DNA from: an uncultured Porphyromonas sp.
GTDB lineage: Bacteria; Bacteroidota; Bacteroidia; Bacteroidales; Porphyromonadaceae
DNA: 64,000 nt
Assembly (NCBI RefSeq): GCF_938023125.1
Contig: NZ_CALHDW010000006.1
Span: 65,901-129,900 of the forward strand
Direction: 5' to 3'
Made by a program: the position numbers and the translations under genes. Positions within the stretch are counted from its first letter, which is position 1, and each line of letters begins with the position of its first letter. The notes under the pieces are model-generated. The model ran no database searches. It saw nothing but the letters and a program-made list of their open reading frames with translations, and had not been told where the DNA came from. This document shows, in pieces, positions 44,278 to 52,663 of the stretch.

Positions 44278-44907
44278 TTAGTTTTGGAGGCTATGGAGCT
44301 TCTCTTGCAGGGCATCGTGCCAATCTTCGGCATTTTTTACGAGTAGAGAGTGGATGCCGAGCGCCTTAGCAGCCTCTACGTTGGCCGTGCCATCGTCTAG
44401 GAAAAGCGTCTCTTCGGGCTTCATTTTCCCCTCGGATAGCATCTTTTGATATATCTCGAGGCTTGGTTTGAGAAGTCCCATGCGGCAAGAGGCATAGATG
44501 TGGTCCACCATTTGGGGGAGCGAACCTCCATTGGGAAGGAATCCGGGAGCCTCTACCGTTTCGAGTATGTAGGGGTTGGTGTTGCTTAGGATTCCGAGGT
44601 AGTACTTTTTGCGCAACTCACGGAGGTAGTCGTACTTATAGAGAGGGACCTCCTTGATAAACCCTTGTACAGCCCAGCTTACCTGCTGATGTGTGAGGGA
44701 GAGGTGGTACTGCTCGTTTAGGAGCTCCTCGAAGCGAGAGGCTGAGTAAGTACCCCGCTCAAGTTCTAGAAAAACCCCACGTTGTAGGTAGGGATCGAGT
44801 AGGTCTTCTATATCGTGTATGCCTAGGGTTAAAAAACGTTTGGCAGCTTCGTCTCTGTCGAGATCGACAAGAACGCCTCCAAAGTCGAAGATGATATTCT
44901 TGATCAT
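44278..44907 (-). CDS. HAD-family hydrolase
   Basis: 209 residues from ATG 44907 (MIKNIIFDFGGVLVDLD). HAD motif I is FDFGGVLVD with the nucleophile Asp; motif II falls in GILSNTN; motif III lysine in GLLKPSLEIYQKML; motif IV in LFLDDGTANVEAA. The cap domain is helical, so it belongs to subfamily IA (YihX/epoxide-hydrolase-like group). Substrate unknown, probably a sugar or nucleotide phosphate. It follows dpp5 by 72 bases on the same strand. Confidence 0.9.
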   Translation of the reverse strand: MIKNIIFDFGGVLVDLDRDEAAKRFLTLGIHDIEDLLDPYLQRGVFLELERGTYSASRFEELLNEQYHLSLTHQQVSWAVQGFIKEVPLYKYDYLRELRKKYYLGILSNTNPYILETVEAPGFLPNGGSLPQMVDHIYASCRMGLLKPSLEIYQKMLSEGKMKPEETLFLDDGTANVEAAKALGIHSLLVKNAEDWHDALQEKLHSLQN

Positions 44908-44979
44908 AGGAATAAAAAAATGGGGCACATACCAAGCATAGGATCTTGGTACGCCCCATATGTATACGTTTATAAGGGA

Positions 44980-47055
44980 TTATTTCTTGAGCCAGCGGTC
45001 TAGCCAACGGAAGAAGGTGCGCTGCCAGAGTACCGAATTCTGGGGCTGGAGTACCCAGTGATTCTCGTCGGGATAGAGCAACATCTCGGTGGGAACGCCA
45101 TGCATACGAGCTGCGTCAAAAGCCATCATCCCCTGTGATGCCAGGATGCGGTAGTCGCGCTCTCCGTGAATGATAAGTATGGGGGTATCCCATTTATCCA
45201 CGAAGAGATGAGGCGAGGTGGCAAAGGTGCGTTGTGCGGTTGCATTGGATTTTTCCCAAGGAGCACCTCCCATATCCCAATTGGCAAACCATTTCTCCTC
45301 CGTTTCCAGGTACTGAGCTTCCAAATTGAAGATACCGGCGTGGGCGATGAAGCAGTTGAAACGCTTTTCGTGATGACCTGCAAGCCAATATACCGAGAAG
45401 CCTCCGTAGCTGGCGCCCACACAGCCCATTCCGTTAGGATCTATGTAGGGTTCTTTCTTCATTTCGTCGGCAGCTGTTAGGTAGTCGCGCATGTTCTGAC
45501 CTCCGTAGTCGCCACTAATCTGTTCGTTCCATGCCTTACCGAATCCGGGAACACCGTGACGGTTGGGGAGAATTACGATATATCCGTTCTCTGCCATGAT
45601 GCGAGGATTCCAACGATAGGACCAGAATTGGCTGATTGTGCTCTGTGGCCCTCCTTGGCAATATAGGATGGAGGGATATTTTTTTGAGGCATCAAAGTTG
45701 GCGGGATAGAGTACCCAAACGAGCATCTTCTCGCCATTGGTGGTATTCATCCAGCGCTTTTCGCAACGAACGTCTCCCAGCTGAGCGAGGGTCGATTCGT
45801 TCTCTTTTGTGATAGCCGTAGCCGTGCCCTTCTTGAGGTCTACACGGTAGAGGTCGGTGGGGGCTAGCATGGATTGGCGTGCTGCAACGAGCGTCGTGCC
45901 TTGTAGGTCGAAGCCCACATAATCCATCTGCCCTTGGGTGATACGGCGTATTTTTCTGTTCTTGAGCGTGAGTTCGTATAGGTGCGACTCGGCTTCTACA
46001 CAAGCAATAAAGTAGATGCTTTTTCCGTCCGGGCTCCAGGTGGGTTGCTCTACGTTGTACTCAAAACCTTCGGTGAGGTAGGTCTTCTCGCCCGTGGTTC
46101 TATCGAGGAGGAAAAGGCGGATCAGATCCGACTCGTACCCATCGCGCTCCATGCTACGCCATGCCATGTACTTACCATCAGGGGAGAACGTGGGGTGGGT
46201 ATCGTAGCCCATCATGCCCTCGGTTAGGTTGGTGGTAGTGCCGGTTGTGAGGTCGTAGTAATAAATATCTGAGTTGGTGGAGAGGCTGTATTCTAGTCCC
46301 GTTTTTTTGCGACTGGCATAGGCAATACCCTTGCCGTCGGGGGTGATGGCGATGTCGCTCTCGTCGCTGTGGGGCTTCATGGGAGCCTCGAATAGTTCGC
46401 CTTCTAGGAGATCCTTGCCTTGTGTGATGGGCTGCTGAGCGAGAGAGGCAACGAAGGTATGGGGAGCGGTTTCTACCCACTCATCCCAATGCTTGTACAT
46501 AAGATCAGTAATGACACGTCCCGAGATTTTATCGAGGTCGGGATTGCGATCTTTTGCTTCGTTGGGGAGCTTGATATCCGCCGTATATACGAGCTGTTTG
46601 CCGTCTTGGCTGTAGAGGTATCCGGTGATTCCCCCGGGGATGCGGGTTACTTGACGCTGGTCGGTGCCATCGGGAAGGATGCTGACAAGTTGCATTTCTC
46701 CCTCAATGACCGTAAGATAGGCAATGCGCTTCCCGCCTTCGATCCAGCGAGGAGAGACGGCTGTGTGCGTGCCATCAGTAAGAGCTTTACGACCCGAACC
46801 ATCGCTATTGACAAGGAAAAGTTGCGTCTTTGCCTTGTTGTCTTGGATGCTTGGTAGGCTCACACTGTACACAACTTGTTTGCCATTGGGGGAGAGAGAG
46901 AAGCCTCCTATCCGAGCCATGGTAAGGAGCATTTCCGGAGTCATCATAGAGGATTGAGAAGTCTGTAGGGTTGGATTTCCATCGCTATAGCCTGCTGCAT
47001 ATGCGGGTATGGCAAGCGAAACGGCTGCGAGGAGGCTGAGGATAGTTCTTTTCAT
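44980..47055 (-). CDS. dpp5: Dipeptidyl-peptidase 5 (S9 family), periplasmic
   Basis: 691 residues from ATG 47055, with signal peptide MKRTILSLLAAVSLAIPAYA; 47067 is an alternative start four codons earlier. The N-terminal beta-propeller (GGFSLSPNGKQVVYSV) is followed by an alpha/beta hydrolase domain with Ser in GASYGGFS (~549), Asp in HGERDYRI (~634) and His in DENHWVLQP (~666). The 85- and 117-residue distances from Ser match my recollection of P. gingivalis DPP5, as do many segments (YKHWDEWVETAPH, ISGDYGGQNMRDYLTA). It releases dipeptides from oligopeptides in the periplasm and complements the secreted endopeptidases in this window. Confidence 0.94.
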   Translation of the reverse strand: MKRTILSLLAAVSLAIPAYAAGYSDGNPTLQTSQSSMMTPEMLLTMARIGGFSLSPNGKQVVYSVSLPSIQDNKAKTQLFLVNSDGSGRKALTDGTHTAVSPRWIEGGKRIAYLTVIEGEMQLVSILPDGTDQRQVTRIPGGITGYLYSQDGKQLVYTADIKLPNEAKDRNPDLDKISGRVITDLMYKHWDEWVETAPHTFVASLAQQPITQGKDLLEGELFEAPMKPHSDESDIAITPDGKGIAYASRKKTGLEYSLSTNSDIYYYDLTTGTTTNLTEGMMGYDTHPTFSPDGKYMAWRSMERDGYESDLIRLFLLDRTTGEKTYLTEGFEYNVEQPTWSPDGKSIYFIACVEAESHLYELTLKNRKIRRITQGQMDYVGFDLQGTTLVAARQSMLAPTDLYRVDLKKGTATAITKENESTLAQLGDVRCEKRWMNTTNGEKMLVWVLYPANFDASKKYPSILYCQGGPQSTISQFWSYRWNPRIMAENGYIVILPNRHGVPGFGKAWNEQISGDYGGQNMRDYLTAADEMKKEPYIDPNGMGCVGASYGGFSVYWLAGHHEKRFNCFIAHAGIFNLEAQYLETEEKWFANWDMGGAPWEKSNATAQRTFATSPHLFVDKWDTPILIIHGERDYRILASQGMMAFDAARMHGVPTEMLLYPDENHWVLQPQNSVLWQRTFFRWLDRWLKK

Positions 47056-47076
47056 AGGATATGGCATTCTTGATGA

Positions 47077-48690
47077 TTAATAGATAGCCTCACGACGCTC
47101 GAGTAGCGAGGTGTCGCTGATATAGTCGTCGTAATTGATGATTTTGTCGATGCTCCCCTTGGGGCCCAACTCAATTACACGATTGGCAACGGTACGAATA
47201 AACTCGTGGTCGTGGCTGCTGAAGAGGACATTCCCCTTGAATCCGATGAGCGTATTGTTGAACGCTTGGATCGACTCTAGGTCAAGGTGGTTGGTGGGGG
47301 TGTCCAGCACGAGCACGTTAGCTCCCGGGGGAAGCATCATTTTGGAGATCATACAACGCATCTTTTCTCCCCCGGAGAGTACCGAAGCGCTCTTATTCAC
47401 TTCCTCTCCACTGAAGAGCATACGTCCGAGGAATCCCTTGATATAGACGTCGTTGGTGTCCTGAGCGAACTGCCCGAGCCACTCGATCAAGTTCATATCG
47501 GTATTGAAGAAGTTGGTATTATCTAGTGGAAGATAGGCTTTGGTGATGGTCTGTCCCCATTCGAATGTACCCGAGTCGGCTTTGCGATTGTCGTTGATAA
47601 TCTCAAAAAGGGCTGTCATGGCGCGAGGGTCGCGGCTGATGAAAACGATCTTGTCGCCCTGCTCTACATTGAAGTTGAGGTCTTGGAAAAGGATTTGCCC
47701 TTCGATGCTTGCGGTTAGCCCCTTGACCTCTAGAATGCGGTTGCCCGGCTCACGCTCGGGTTGGAATATAATCCCAGGGTAGCGGCGAGAGGAGGCCACA
47801 ATCTCATCCACGTTGAGCTTCTCGAGCATTTTTTTACGACTGGTTGTCTGCTTGCTCTTGGCCACGTTGGCACTAAAGCGGCGGATGAATTCTTCGAGTT
47901 CCTTGCGCTTCTCCTCGTTCTTTTTATTCTGCTGTTGCTGCTGGCGGAGGGCCAATTGGCTAGACTCGTACCAGAAGGAGTAGTTCCCGGCAAACTGGCG
48001 CACCTTACCAAAGTCGATGTCGATGGTGTGGGTGGAAACGGCGTCGAGGAAGTGACGGTCGTGGCTCACAACGAGTACGGTGCTCTCTGTTTCCGCAAGA
48101 TAATCTTCGAGCCATCCTACGGTATCGAGGTCGAGGTCGTTGGTAGGTTCGTCCAGCAAAAGGTTGTCGGGTTTACCAAAGAGGGCTCGAGCGAGTAGCA
48201 CACGCACTTTTTGCTTACCGCTGATGTCCTTCATGAGCTGGTAGTGGAGATCTTCTTTGATCCCAAGTCCGCTGAGAAGAGCTGCGGCGTCACTCTCGGC
48301 ATTCCAACCGTCTAGATTGGCGAATTGCTCTTCCAATTCTGCCACGCGATTGCCGTCTTCGTCGGAAAAATCCTCCTTGGCATAGATGGCATTTTTCTCC
48401 TCCATCACCTCCCATAGGGTGCTGTGCCCCATCAAAACGGTATTGAGGACGGTAAACTCATCGAAGGCAAAGTGATCCTGACTAAGTACGCTGAGACGCT
48501 CGCCGGGACCCAAAGAAATGCTGCCACGAGTGGGGTCTATTTGCCCACTAATGGCACGAAGTAGAGTAGACTTCCCTGCTCCGTTGGCTCCAATAATCCC
48601 GTAGCAATTGCCGGGGGTGAACTTGAGATTGACATCCTGAAACAGGACGCGCTTGCCAAATTGGATGCAGAGGTCGTTGATCGTGATCAT
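47077..48690 (-). CDS. ABC-F family ATPase with degenerate second ATPase site
   Basis: 537 residues, two ATP-binding domains, no membrane helices: the ABC-F (YbiT-like) layout of ribosome-associated factors. Domain 1 is canonical: Walker A GANGAGKST, Walker B LLLDEPTNDLDLD, signature ISGKQ. In domain 2 the Walker A position reads ISRDPRAMT with no P-loop Gly-Lys-Ser/Thr, and the Walker B Glu is replaced (VLDTPTNHLD), while the LSGGE signature is kept. Probably acts on ribosomes with one working site. Nine bases downstream comes dpp5; corA lies 30 bases upstream. Confidence 0.92.
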   Translation of the reverse strand: MITINDLCIQFGKRVLFQDVNLKFTPGNCYGIIGANGAGKSTLLRAISGQIDPTRGSISLGPGERLSVLSQDHFAFDEFTVLNTVLMGHSTLWEVMEEKNAIYAKEDFSDEDGNRVAELEEQFANLDGWNAESDAAALLSGLGIKEDLHYQLMKDISGKQKVRVLLARALFGKPDNLLLDEPTNDLDLDTVGWLEDYLAETESTVLVVSHDRHFLDAVSTHTIDIDFGKVRQFAGNYSFWYESSQLALRQQQQQNKKNEEKRKELEEFIRRFSANVAKSKQTTSRKKMLEKLNVDEIVASSRRYPGIIFQPEREPGNRILEVKGLTASIEGQILFQDLNFNVEQGDKIVFISRDPRAMTALFEIINDNRKADSGTFEWGQTITKAYLPLDNTNFFNTDMNLIEWLGQFAQDTNDVYIKGFLGRMLFSGEEVNKSASVLSGGEKMRCMISKMMLPPGANVLVLDTPTNHLDLESIQAFNNTLIGFKGNVLFSSHDHEFIRTVANRVIELGPKGSIDKIINYDDYISDTSLLERREAIY

Positions 48691-48720
48691 ATATATATGT
48701 ATTCGTTTTCTGTTATTGTC

Positions 48721-49650
48721 TTAGAACCATTTGATGCGTTTGAGTAGGAAGAAGGCGCCTACTGAGATAACAACGGCAATAACTACCAACCCCCAAAATG
48801 CGACGGGTGATTGCTCGAGCCCACTGGGCACGTTCATCCCATATAGGCTGGCAATGAGGGTAGGGAGCATGAGTAGAATGGAAACGCTGGTCATTCGCTT
48901 CATGATCGTATTCACATTGTTGGAGATAACGCTGGCGAAGGCATCCATCGTACCCGTTAGGATTTCGGCATGGATAGTCACCGTATTGTAAGCCTGCTTG
49001 AGCTCAATACTAACGTCTTCTGCGAGGTCTTCGTCGTATCCGATGCTGCGGCGGCTCCCTTGTAACTTGTTGATAACGGCTTCGTTGCCTCGGATGGAGG
49101 TGCTAAAGTATACGAGGCACTTTTGGAGCTTCATGAGCTGCAAGAGGTCTTCGTTGCGAATGCTGCTCTCGAGGGCTTCTTCCGCTTCCATGATAAGCGA
49201 ACTTATCTGCTTGAGGTACTTTAGGAACCACACGGCCGAGCTGTGTACGAGGCGGAAGATGAAATCGGTCTCGCTCATTACCACAATCTTTTTGCGTCGG
49301 TTGTGCCCGATAAAGTCGGGCATTAACTGCGTGCGATGGTAGCATACTGTTACCATAATGTGCCGCTCGGGGGAGTAAATAATACCGATGGGGATAGTGG
49401 TATAGGGCGTGGCAGAGTCGGACGCCACGATGGGGATACGCACAATAGTTAGGTTCCAGCCCTCTTCTTCTTCCGTACGAGGACGCTCGTCGGCGTCGGC
49501 AATGTCGGCAATAAACGACTCGGGGATTTCCAAATCGTTGGTCAAGAAGTCGAGGTCTTCTGTTGTGGGGCTTACCACTTTCATCCAGCAACCCTCATGT
49601 AGGGTGTCGGTCTCAACAAAGCCTTTTTCGGGGTAAAAGTATCTACGCAT
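48721..49650 (-). CDS. CorA-family divalent metal transporter
   Basis: 309 residues from ATG 49650 (MRRYFYPEKGFVETDTLHEG); upstream in-frame codons do not look like protein. A large cytoplasmic N-terminal domain is followed by two membrane helices near the C-terminus; the pore motif GMN is present in LYGMNVPSG. It mediates Mg2+ (or Co2+/Ni2+) uptake or efflux. First gene of the corA-ABC-F-dpp5 run. It may have a ~365-base leader with a small open frame. Confidence 0.92.
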   Translation of the reverse strand: MRRYFYPEKGFVETDTLHEGCWMKVVSPTTEDLDFLTNDLEIPESFIADIADADERPRTEEEEGWNLTIVRIPIVASDSATPYTTIPIGIIYSPERHIMVTVCYHRTQLMPDFIGHNRRKKIVVMSETDFIFRLVHSSAVWFLKYLKQISSLIMEAEEALESSIRNEDLLQLMKLQKCLVYFSTSIRGNEAVINKLQGSRRSIGYDEDLAEDVSIELKQAYNTVTIHAEILTGTMDAFASVISNNVNTIMKRMTSVSILLMLPTLIASLYGMNVPSGLEQSPVAFWGLVVIAVVISVGAFFLLKRIKWF

Positions 49651-49846
49651 AGTCTTTTTTTTTCGTAAGAAAGGATGCACGTTTTTTGTCGTAAGTGCGT
49701 AGACGATAAGAATAAATGCCACTTTTGCCGCTCTTATAGGGCAGGGCATCAGGCAGGCTCGGAGCCCTAATTATAGAATCTTTGCCGGGGGAGGGCGCTT
49801 CTGCAGGTGGGCTTTCGCTTGGGATAGCCCTTAGTTCTCCTCCTAT

Positions 49847-49966
49847 CTATAATGAGGCGAGCGTAATAGCATGATAGACGCTCTCTCGCCTTATTGGGTC
49901 GCTGCACTGGATGCCGATGGGCGACTTATCGTCTGAAGTTTGCGGCGGTAACGAATCGTCTGTCAT
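49847..49966 (-). CDS. Possible 39-residue leader peptide upstream of corA
   Basis: Minus-strand ATG at 49966 opens a frame of 39 codons ending in TAG at 49847-49849 (starts MTDDSLPPQTSDDK). Its 3' part overlaps a hairpin (aggcgagcgt pairing with acgctctctcgcct around 49854-49891). No homologue is recognised; it may be chance. The rest of the 49651-50078 gap shows no other gene. Confidence 0.3.
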   Translation of the reverse strand: MTDDSLPPQTSDDKSPIGIQCSDPIRRESVYHAITLASL

Positions 49967-50019
49967 TGCTTTTTATTACTTCGAATCTCTTTTAATTTAT
50001 GAGAGGAATACTCCATGTG

Positions 50020-50027
50020 CAAAGGTA
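50020..50027 (-). promoter_or_regulatory. Possible -7 element of the corA transcript
   Basis: Minus-strand TACCTTTG, ~370 bases upstream of corA. The -33 is weak. If used, corA has a long leader. Confidence 0.4.
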
Positions 50028-50078
50028 GCAATTTCTTGCCAATGAGAGTGCCCTCTCTATTCCCTTGTGAAGGCGAAT

Positions 50079-50396
50079 CTAACTGTGCTCCAAACCGATT
50101 GGGCTTATGATCACTTTCATTTTGGAGCGATGAGCCACAATGATCTGTACCAATACGGGAGACAGGCTGCGCATATAGGAGCGGTACCCCTCACGGGCAA
50201 GGGCTTCTTGCAGGTCGCGATGTCTTTTGATGTAGTTGCGCATATTGCGCACGGCATTCTGCTTGGGGTTGCTGGTGATGTTGCCTTCGATGCTAAACCA
50301 TTTGAGGGCCACCTCTTGGGTGGCATAGGGGCGAGCTTCTATGCTGTAGCATAGTTCCTCTTGTTTGTTCGGTTTCCCGATCTTCCAATTCATCAT
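50079..50396 (-). CDS. DUF4248-like small protein
   Basis: About 105 residues from tandem ATGs at 50396/50393 (MNWKIGKPNKQEELCYS). The frame is open to 50576, but the extra part is not protein-like and lies downstream of a promoter motif. The middle, ALKWFSIEGNITSNP followed by a basic helix VRNMRNYIKRHRDLQEAL, then LSPVLVQIIVAH, follows the DUF4248 pattern (small helical, possibly nucleic-acid binding). Similarity is judged by eye. Such genes sit beside HU-like and amidase genes in Bacteroidota, as here. Confidence 0.6.
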   Translation of the reverse strand: MMNWKIGKPNKQEELCYSIEARPYATQEVALKWFSIEGNITSNPKQNAVRNMRNYIKRHRDLQEALAREGYRSYMRSLSPVLVQIIVAHRSKMKVIISPIGLEHS

Positions 50397-50712
50397 AAAT
50401 AGATAATAAAATATATACACGTACTCTTCTTTCTCTTCCCATATCCTTGGAGTGGATTGCGGGCAGAAGAGTATAAATAAATGGCTTGTTGTGGCCTCTC
50501 TCTCCCATCGGGGTTGCCCCATCGGGGTAGGGAGGTCTTGGGGTGGATGTCTCTCTCTCTCAGAGAAAAAGATCACCTCTTTATATAATCGGAGTGGGCC
50601 TCTGCCTCCCCGTGAGAGCCTTAGGCTAGGTTACAGCCTTGCCCGAAGAGGTGGGATGGTGTCTATAAATCTCGTCTCCTCTTCGGAGCTCGCCTTGGCG
50701 AGAGTTCCGAGG

Positions 50713-50720
50713 CAAAGGTA
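50713..50720 (-). promoter_or_regulatory. Possible -7 element of the DUF4248-like gene
   Basis: Minus-strand TACCTTTG, ~315 bases upstream of the ATG, so the leader would be long. No good -33. The interval 50397-50712 shows no other gene. Confidence 0.4.
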
Positions 50721-50800
50721 GTAATATTTGGGAGCTTTGTTCCCCCTTTTTCGTAAGTATATTATGCGGGCGAAATAGGGCGTTTCGAGGGATAGATAGA

Positions 50801-50838
50801 GACCCTTCTACACCCTATATAGAGGGTATGGAAGGGTC
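50801..50838 (-). terminator. Hairpin downstream of the amidase/membrane-protein pair
   Basis: GACCCTTC (50801-50808) pairs perfectly with GAAGGGTC (50831-50838), with an inner ACCCT/AGGGT stem. The following minus-strand sequence is only weakly T-rich. It lies 32 bases past the stop at 50870. Confidence 0.5.
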
Positions 50839-50869
50839 GTCTCGTGTATAAAATGGGGCCTTTGTCTCC

Positions 50870-51070
50870 CTACTCTTTAGGGTCTCGATTGCGCCATTTA
50901 TAATCCAATCCCATCAAGGCTCCGGCAAAGGTACAGATCTCACCAAAGGCCACCATTACGGTAGGCGAGATCTCCCCTTCGGGAGGTGCATAAAAAGAAC
51001 AGAAAAGCAATACAACACCCAGCAGGGTGGTGATGGCGGCATACCAAAGCTGGAAAGAGAGTCGGTTCAT
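50870..51070 (-). CDS. Small two-helix membrane protein, holin-like position
   Basis: 66 residues with two hydrophobic segments (YAAITTLLGVVLLFCSFYA and VMVAFGEICTFAGALMGL) and a basic C-terminal tail (YKWRNRDPKE). No family recognised. Its ATG overlaps the amidase stop by four bases, so they are co-translated. Size, topology and coupling to a wall amidase resemble a phage holin-endolysin pair, which is inference only. Confidence 0.65.
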   Translation of the reverse strand: MNRLSFQLWYAAITTLLGVVLLFCSFYAPPEGEISPTVMVAFGEICTFAGALMGLDYKWRNRDPKE

Positions 51071-51513
51071 AGCTGATCATACGCCTCCTTCGCATCGAAA
51101 CAAGGGCATAGTTTGGTCCATTCGTTGGGCGAAATCTTGCCGTCTCCATTGAGGTCGGGACTAAGATCTCGATGCCCCACGATGCGCGCTTGGGGGTAAC
51201 ATCTGCGCAGCATCCTTAGGAGTACTACCAGGGCTCCTCGCTGCTCTAGGGTGCGCGTATCGCTAGGGGTGCCGTCGCTGAGCAATCCTCCCTCGTAGCA
51301 TACCCCAATGCTTTTGCGGTTATAACCTCGGGCGTGCGCCCCCACTACGTTGAGGGGGCGTAGGGGAATGATAATACCATCTCTCGGGATGTAGAAATGA
51401 TAACCGGCAGAGCGCATACCCCGAGCTCGGTGATCGCGTTCCAACTGCTCCACCTTGTAGGGGCGATCGATGCGCGTGGCAGAGCAATGCACTACAATAT
51501 ATTGTACATTCAT
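51067..51513 (-). CDS. N-acetylmuramoyl-L-alanine amidase (Amidase_2)
   Basis: 148 residues. The zinc site appears as IVVHCSATR (first His), GAHARGYNRKSIGVCYEGG with its His, and VGHRDLSPDLNGDGKI (third His), ending CPCFDAKEAY with the usual Cys/Asp. It cleaves the bond between muramic acid and the stem peptide. No signal peptide, so it would need a holin or lysis to reach the wall. This phage-type amidase is common next to HU-like genes in Bacteroidota. Confidence 0.9.
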   Translation of the reverse strand: MNVQYIVVHCSATRIDRPYKVEQLERDHRARGMRSAGYHFYIPRDGIIIPLRPLNVVGAHARGYNRKSIGVCYEGGLLSDGTPSDTRTLEQRGALVVLLRMLRRCYPQARIVGHRDLSPDLNGDGKISPNEWTKLCPCFDAKEAYDQL

Positions 51514-51690
51514 ATACGTGTTGTCGTTTTTAATGGAGTATAGTGTCCCCTCCTCGTAGAGTTTCCATGTTTTGTTACGAGAGAAGGGGGCGAGAATGAA
51601 AGAATGGGGGCAAAAGTGGAGTCCCTATGCGTGGGGAGAAGCCGACCTTTGCCCCCTCTTAGTTAGAGTTGACTAGAGTAAGGTTAGAGT

Positions 51691-52173
51691 TTATTCGTTC
51701 CCTTCGCCACTTGAGGAGGTACCGCTACCACTACCGCTATTGGGAGGCGTTACGGGTTTCCCTTTACCCTCTGCAGTTTTCCCCTTTTCGTCAGCAAGGG
51801 TGAAGCGGATGCGGCGGCGTGCATCTTTGAGCAGCATACCGGGCAAGAAGTGCAGCGTAGGGGGGAGAATATTGTTGTGCGTAAACTCCTTGACGCTCTT
51901 GGCGGCCTTACTACGCATGTTGAAGCGAAGGCGCCCCAATTCTCCTATTTCGACGATATTGCCCTTGGCCAGTTCGTCGGCAATGAGGCGCGTGAGTGTG
52001 CTGATAACGCTGAGTACGTCGCCTCGGGAGATGGCAGAAATCTGACCGATGAGTGTGATAAGATCTTCGAGGCCGGTAGTGGCACGCGGTTCGGTTTGAG
52101 CGACAACAACCTCTTTGGGATTCGCTTTGTCGAAGTTAAGGGTTCGACGGACCACACGATAATTTACAGACAT
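51691..52173 (-). CDS. HU-like DNA-binding protein with a Gly/Ser tail
   Basis: 160 residues. Residues ~1-120 match the Bacteroidota HU-HIG/HU-like group: DVLSVISTLTRLIADELAKG, then NIVEIGELGRLRFNMRS. The C-terminal ~40 residues are low complexity (KGKPVTPPNSGSGSG). Probably binds DNA non-specifically. It is 177 bases upstream of the amidase, with a promoter motif ~250 bases ahead. Confidence 0.85.
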   Translation of the reverse strand: MSVNYRVVRRTLNFDKANPKEVVVAQTEPRATTGLEDLITLIGQISAISRGDVLSVISTLTRLIADELAKGNIVEIGELGRLRFNMRSKAAKSVKEFTHNNILPPTLHFLPGMLLKDARRRIRFTLADEKGKTAEGKGKPVTPPNSGSGSGTSSSGEGNE

Positions 52174-52425
52174 AATTTTTGTCGGAATAAATAGTTAATA
52201 AAATGTTTTTGCTCTCCTCGTGGAGGGGGCCTGGGGGATGGAGTAGGCGTAGTACTAAAGAATGAGTCTTTGATTGGGGTAAGCCGGCATCCTTTTGTCA
52301 AAGCCTCTTGATCTCACCTCTCCCACACAAAATAGAATGTAGGTAGGGGGGAGCCTTCTCTAGAGTCGCTTGTTGCTCTTATTCCCACTGGTGCTAGAGA
52401 GTGCCCTCTCTCGTGGATTGCATTG

Positions 52426-52433
52426 CAAAGGTA
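52426..52433 (-). promoter_or_regulatory. Possible -7 element of the HU-like gene
   Basis: Minus-strand TACCTTTG, ~253 bases upstream of the ATG; again a long leader. The 52174-52425 interval holds no gene. A low-complexity GTTGTGCTG-like repeat occupies 52480-52517. Confidence 0.4.
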
Positions 52434-52627
52434 AAGCGAGATTTTGCCTCTTGCAATAGCCTCGCCCAAAATGTGCCGCGTTGTGCTGCCTTGTGTTGTT
52501 TCGTGCTGTGTTGTGCTCCTTTCTTGGGGGATAATCCCCTCCTTTATAAGAAGGCATCCATCGGGGCTCTCCTTTTATTTCATTGCGTGCGCTGCGGAGG
52601 GGAGGACGGTTTTTGGGGAGAATGTTT

Positions 52628-52635
52628 TACCTTTG
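52628..52635 (+). promoter_or_regulatory. -7 promoter element of the DUF4476 gene
   Basis: Plus-strand TACCTTTG, 28 bases upstream of ATG 52664. Confidence 0.55.
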
Positions 52636-52663
52636 GGAAAAGTACGAATAAAACGAACCCTCT

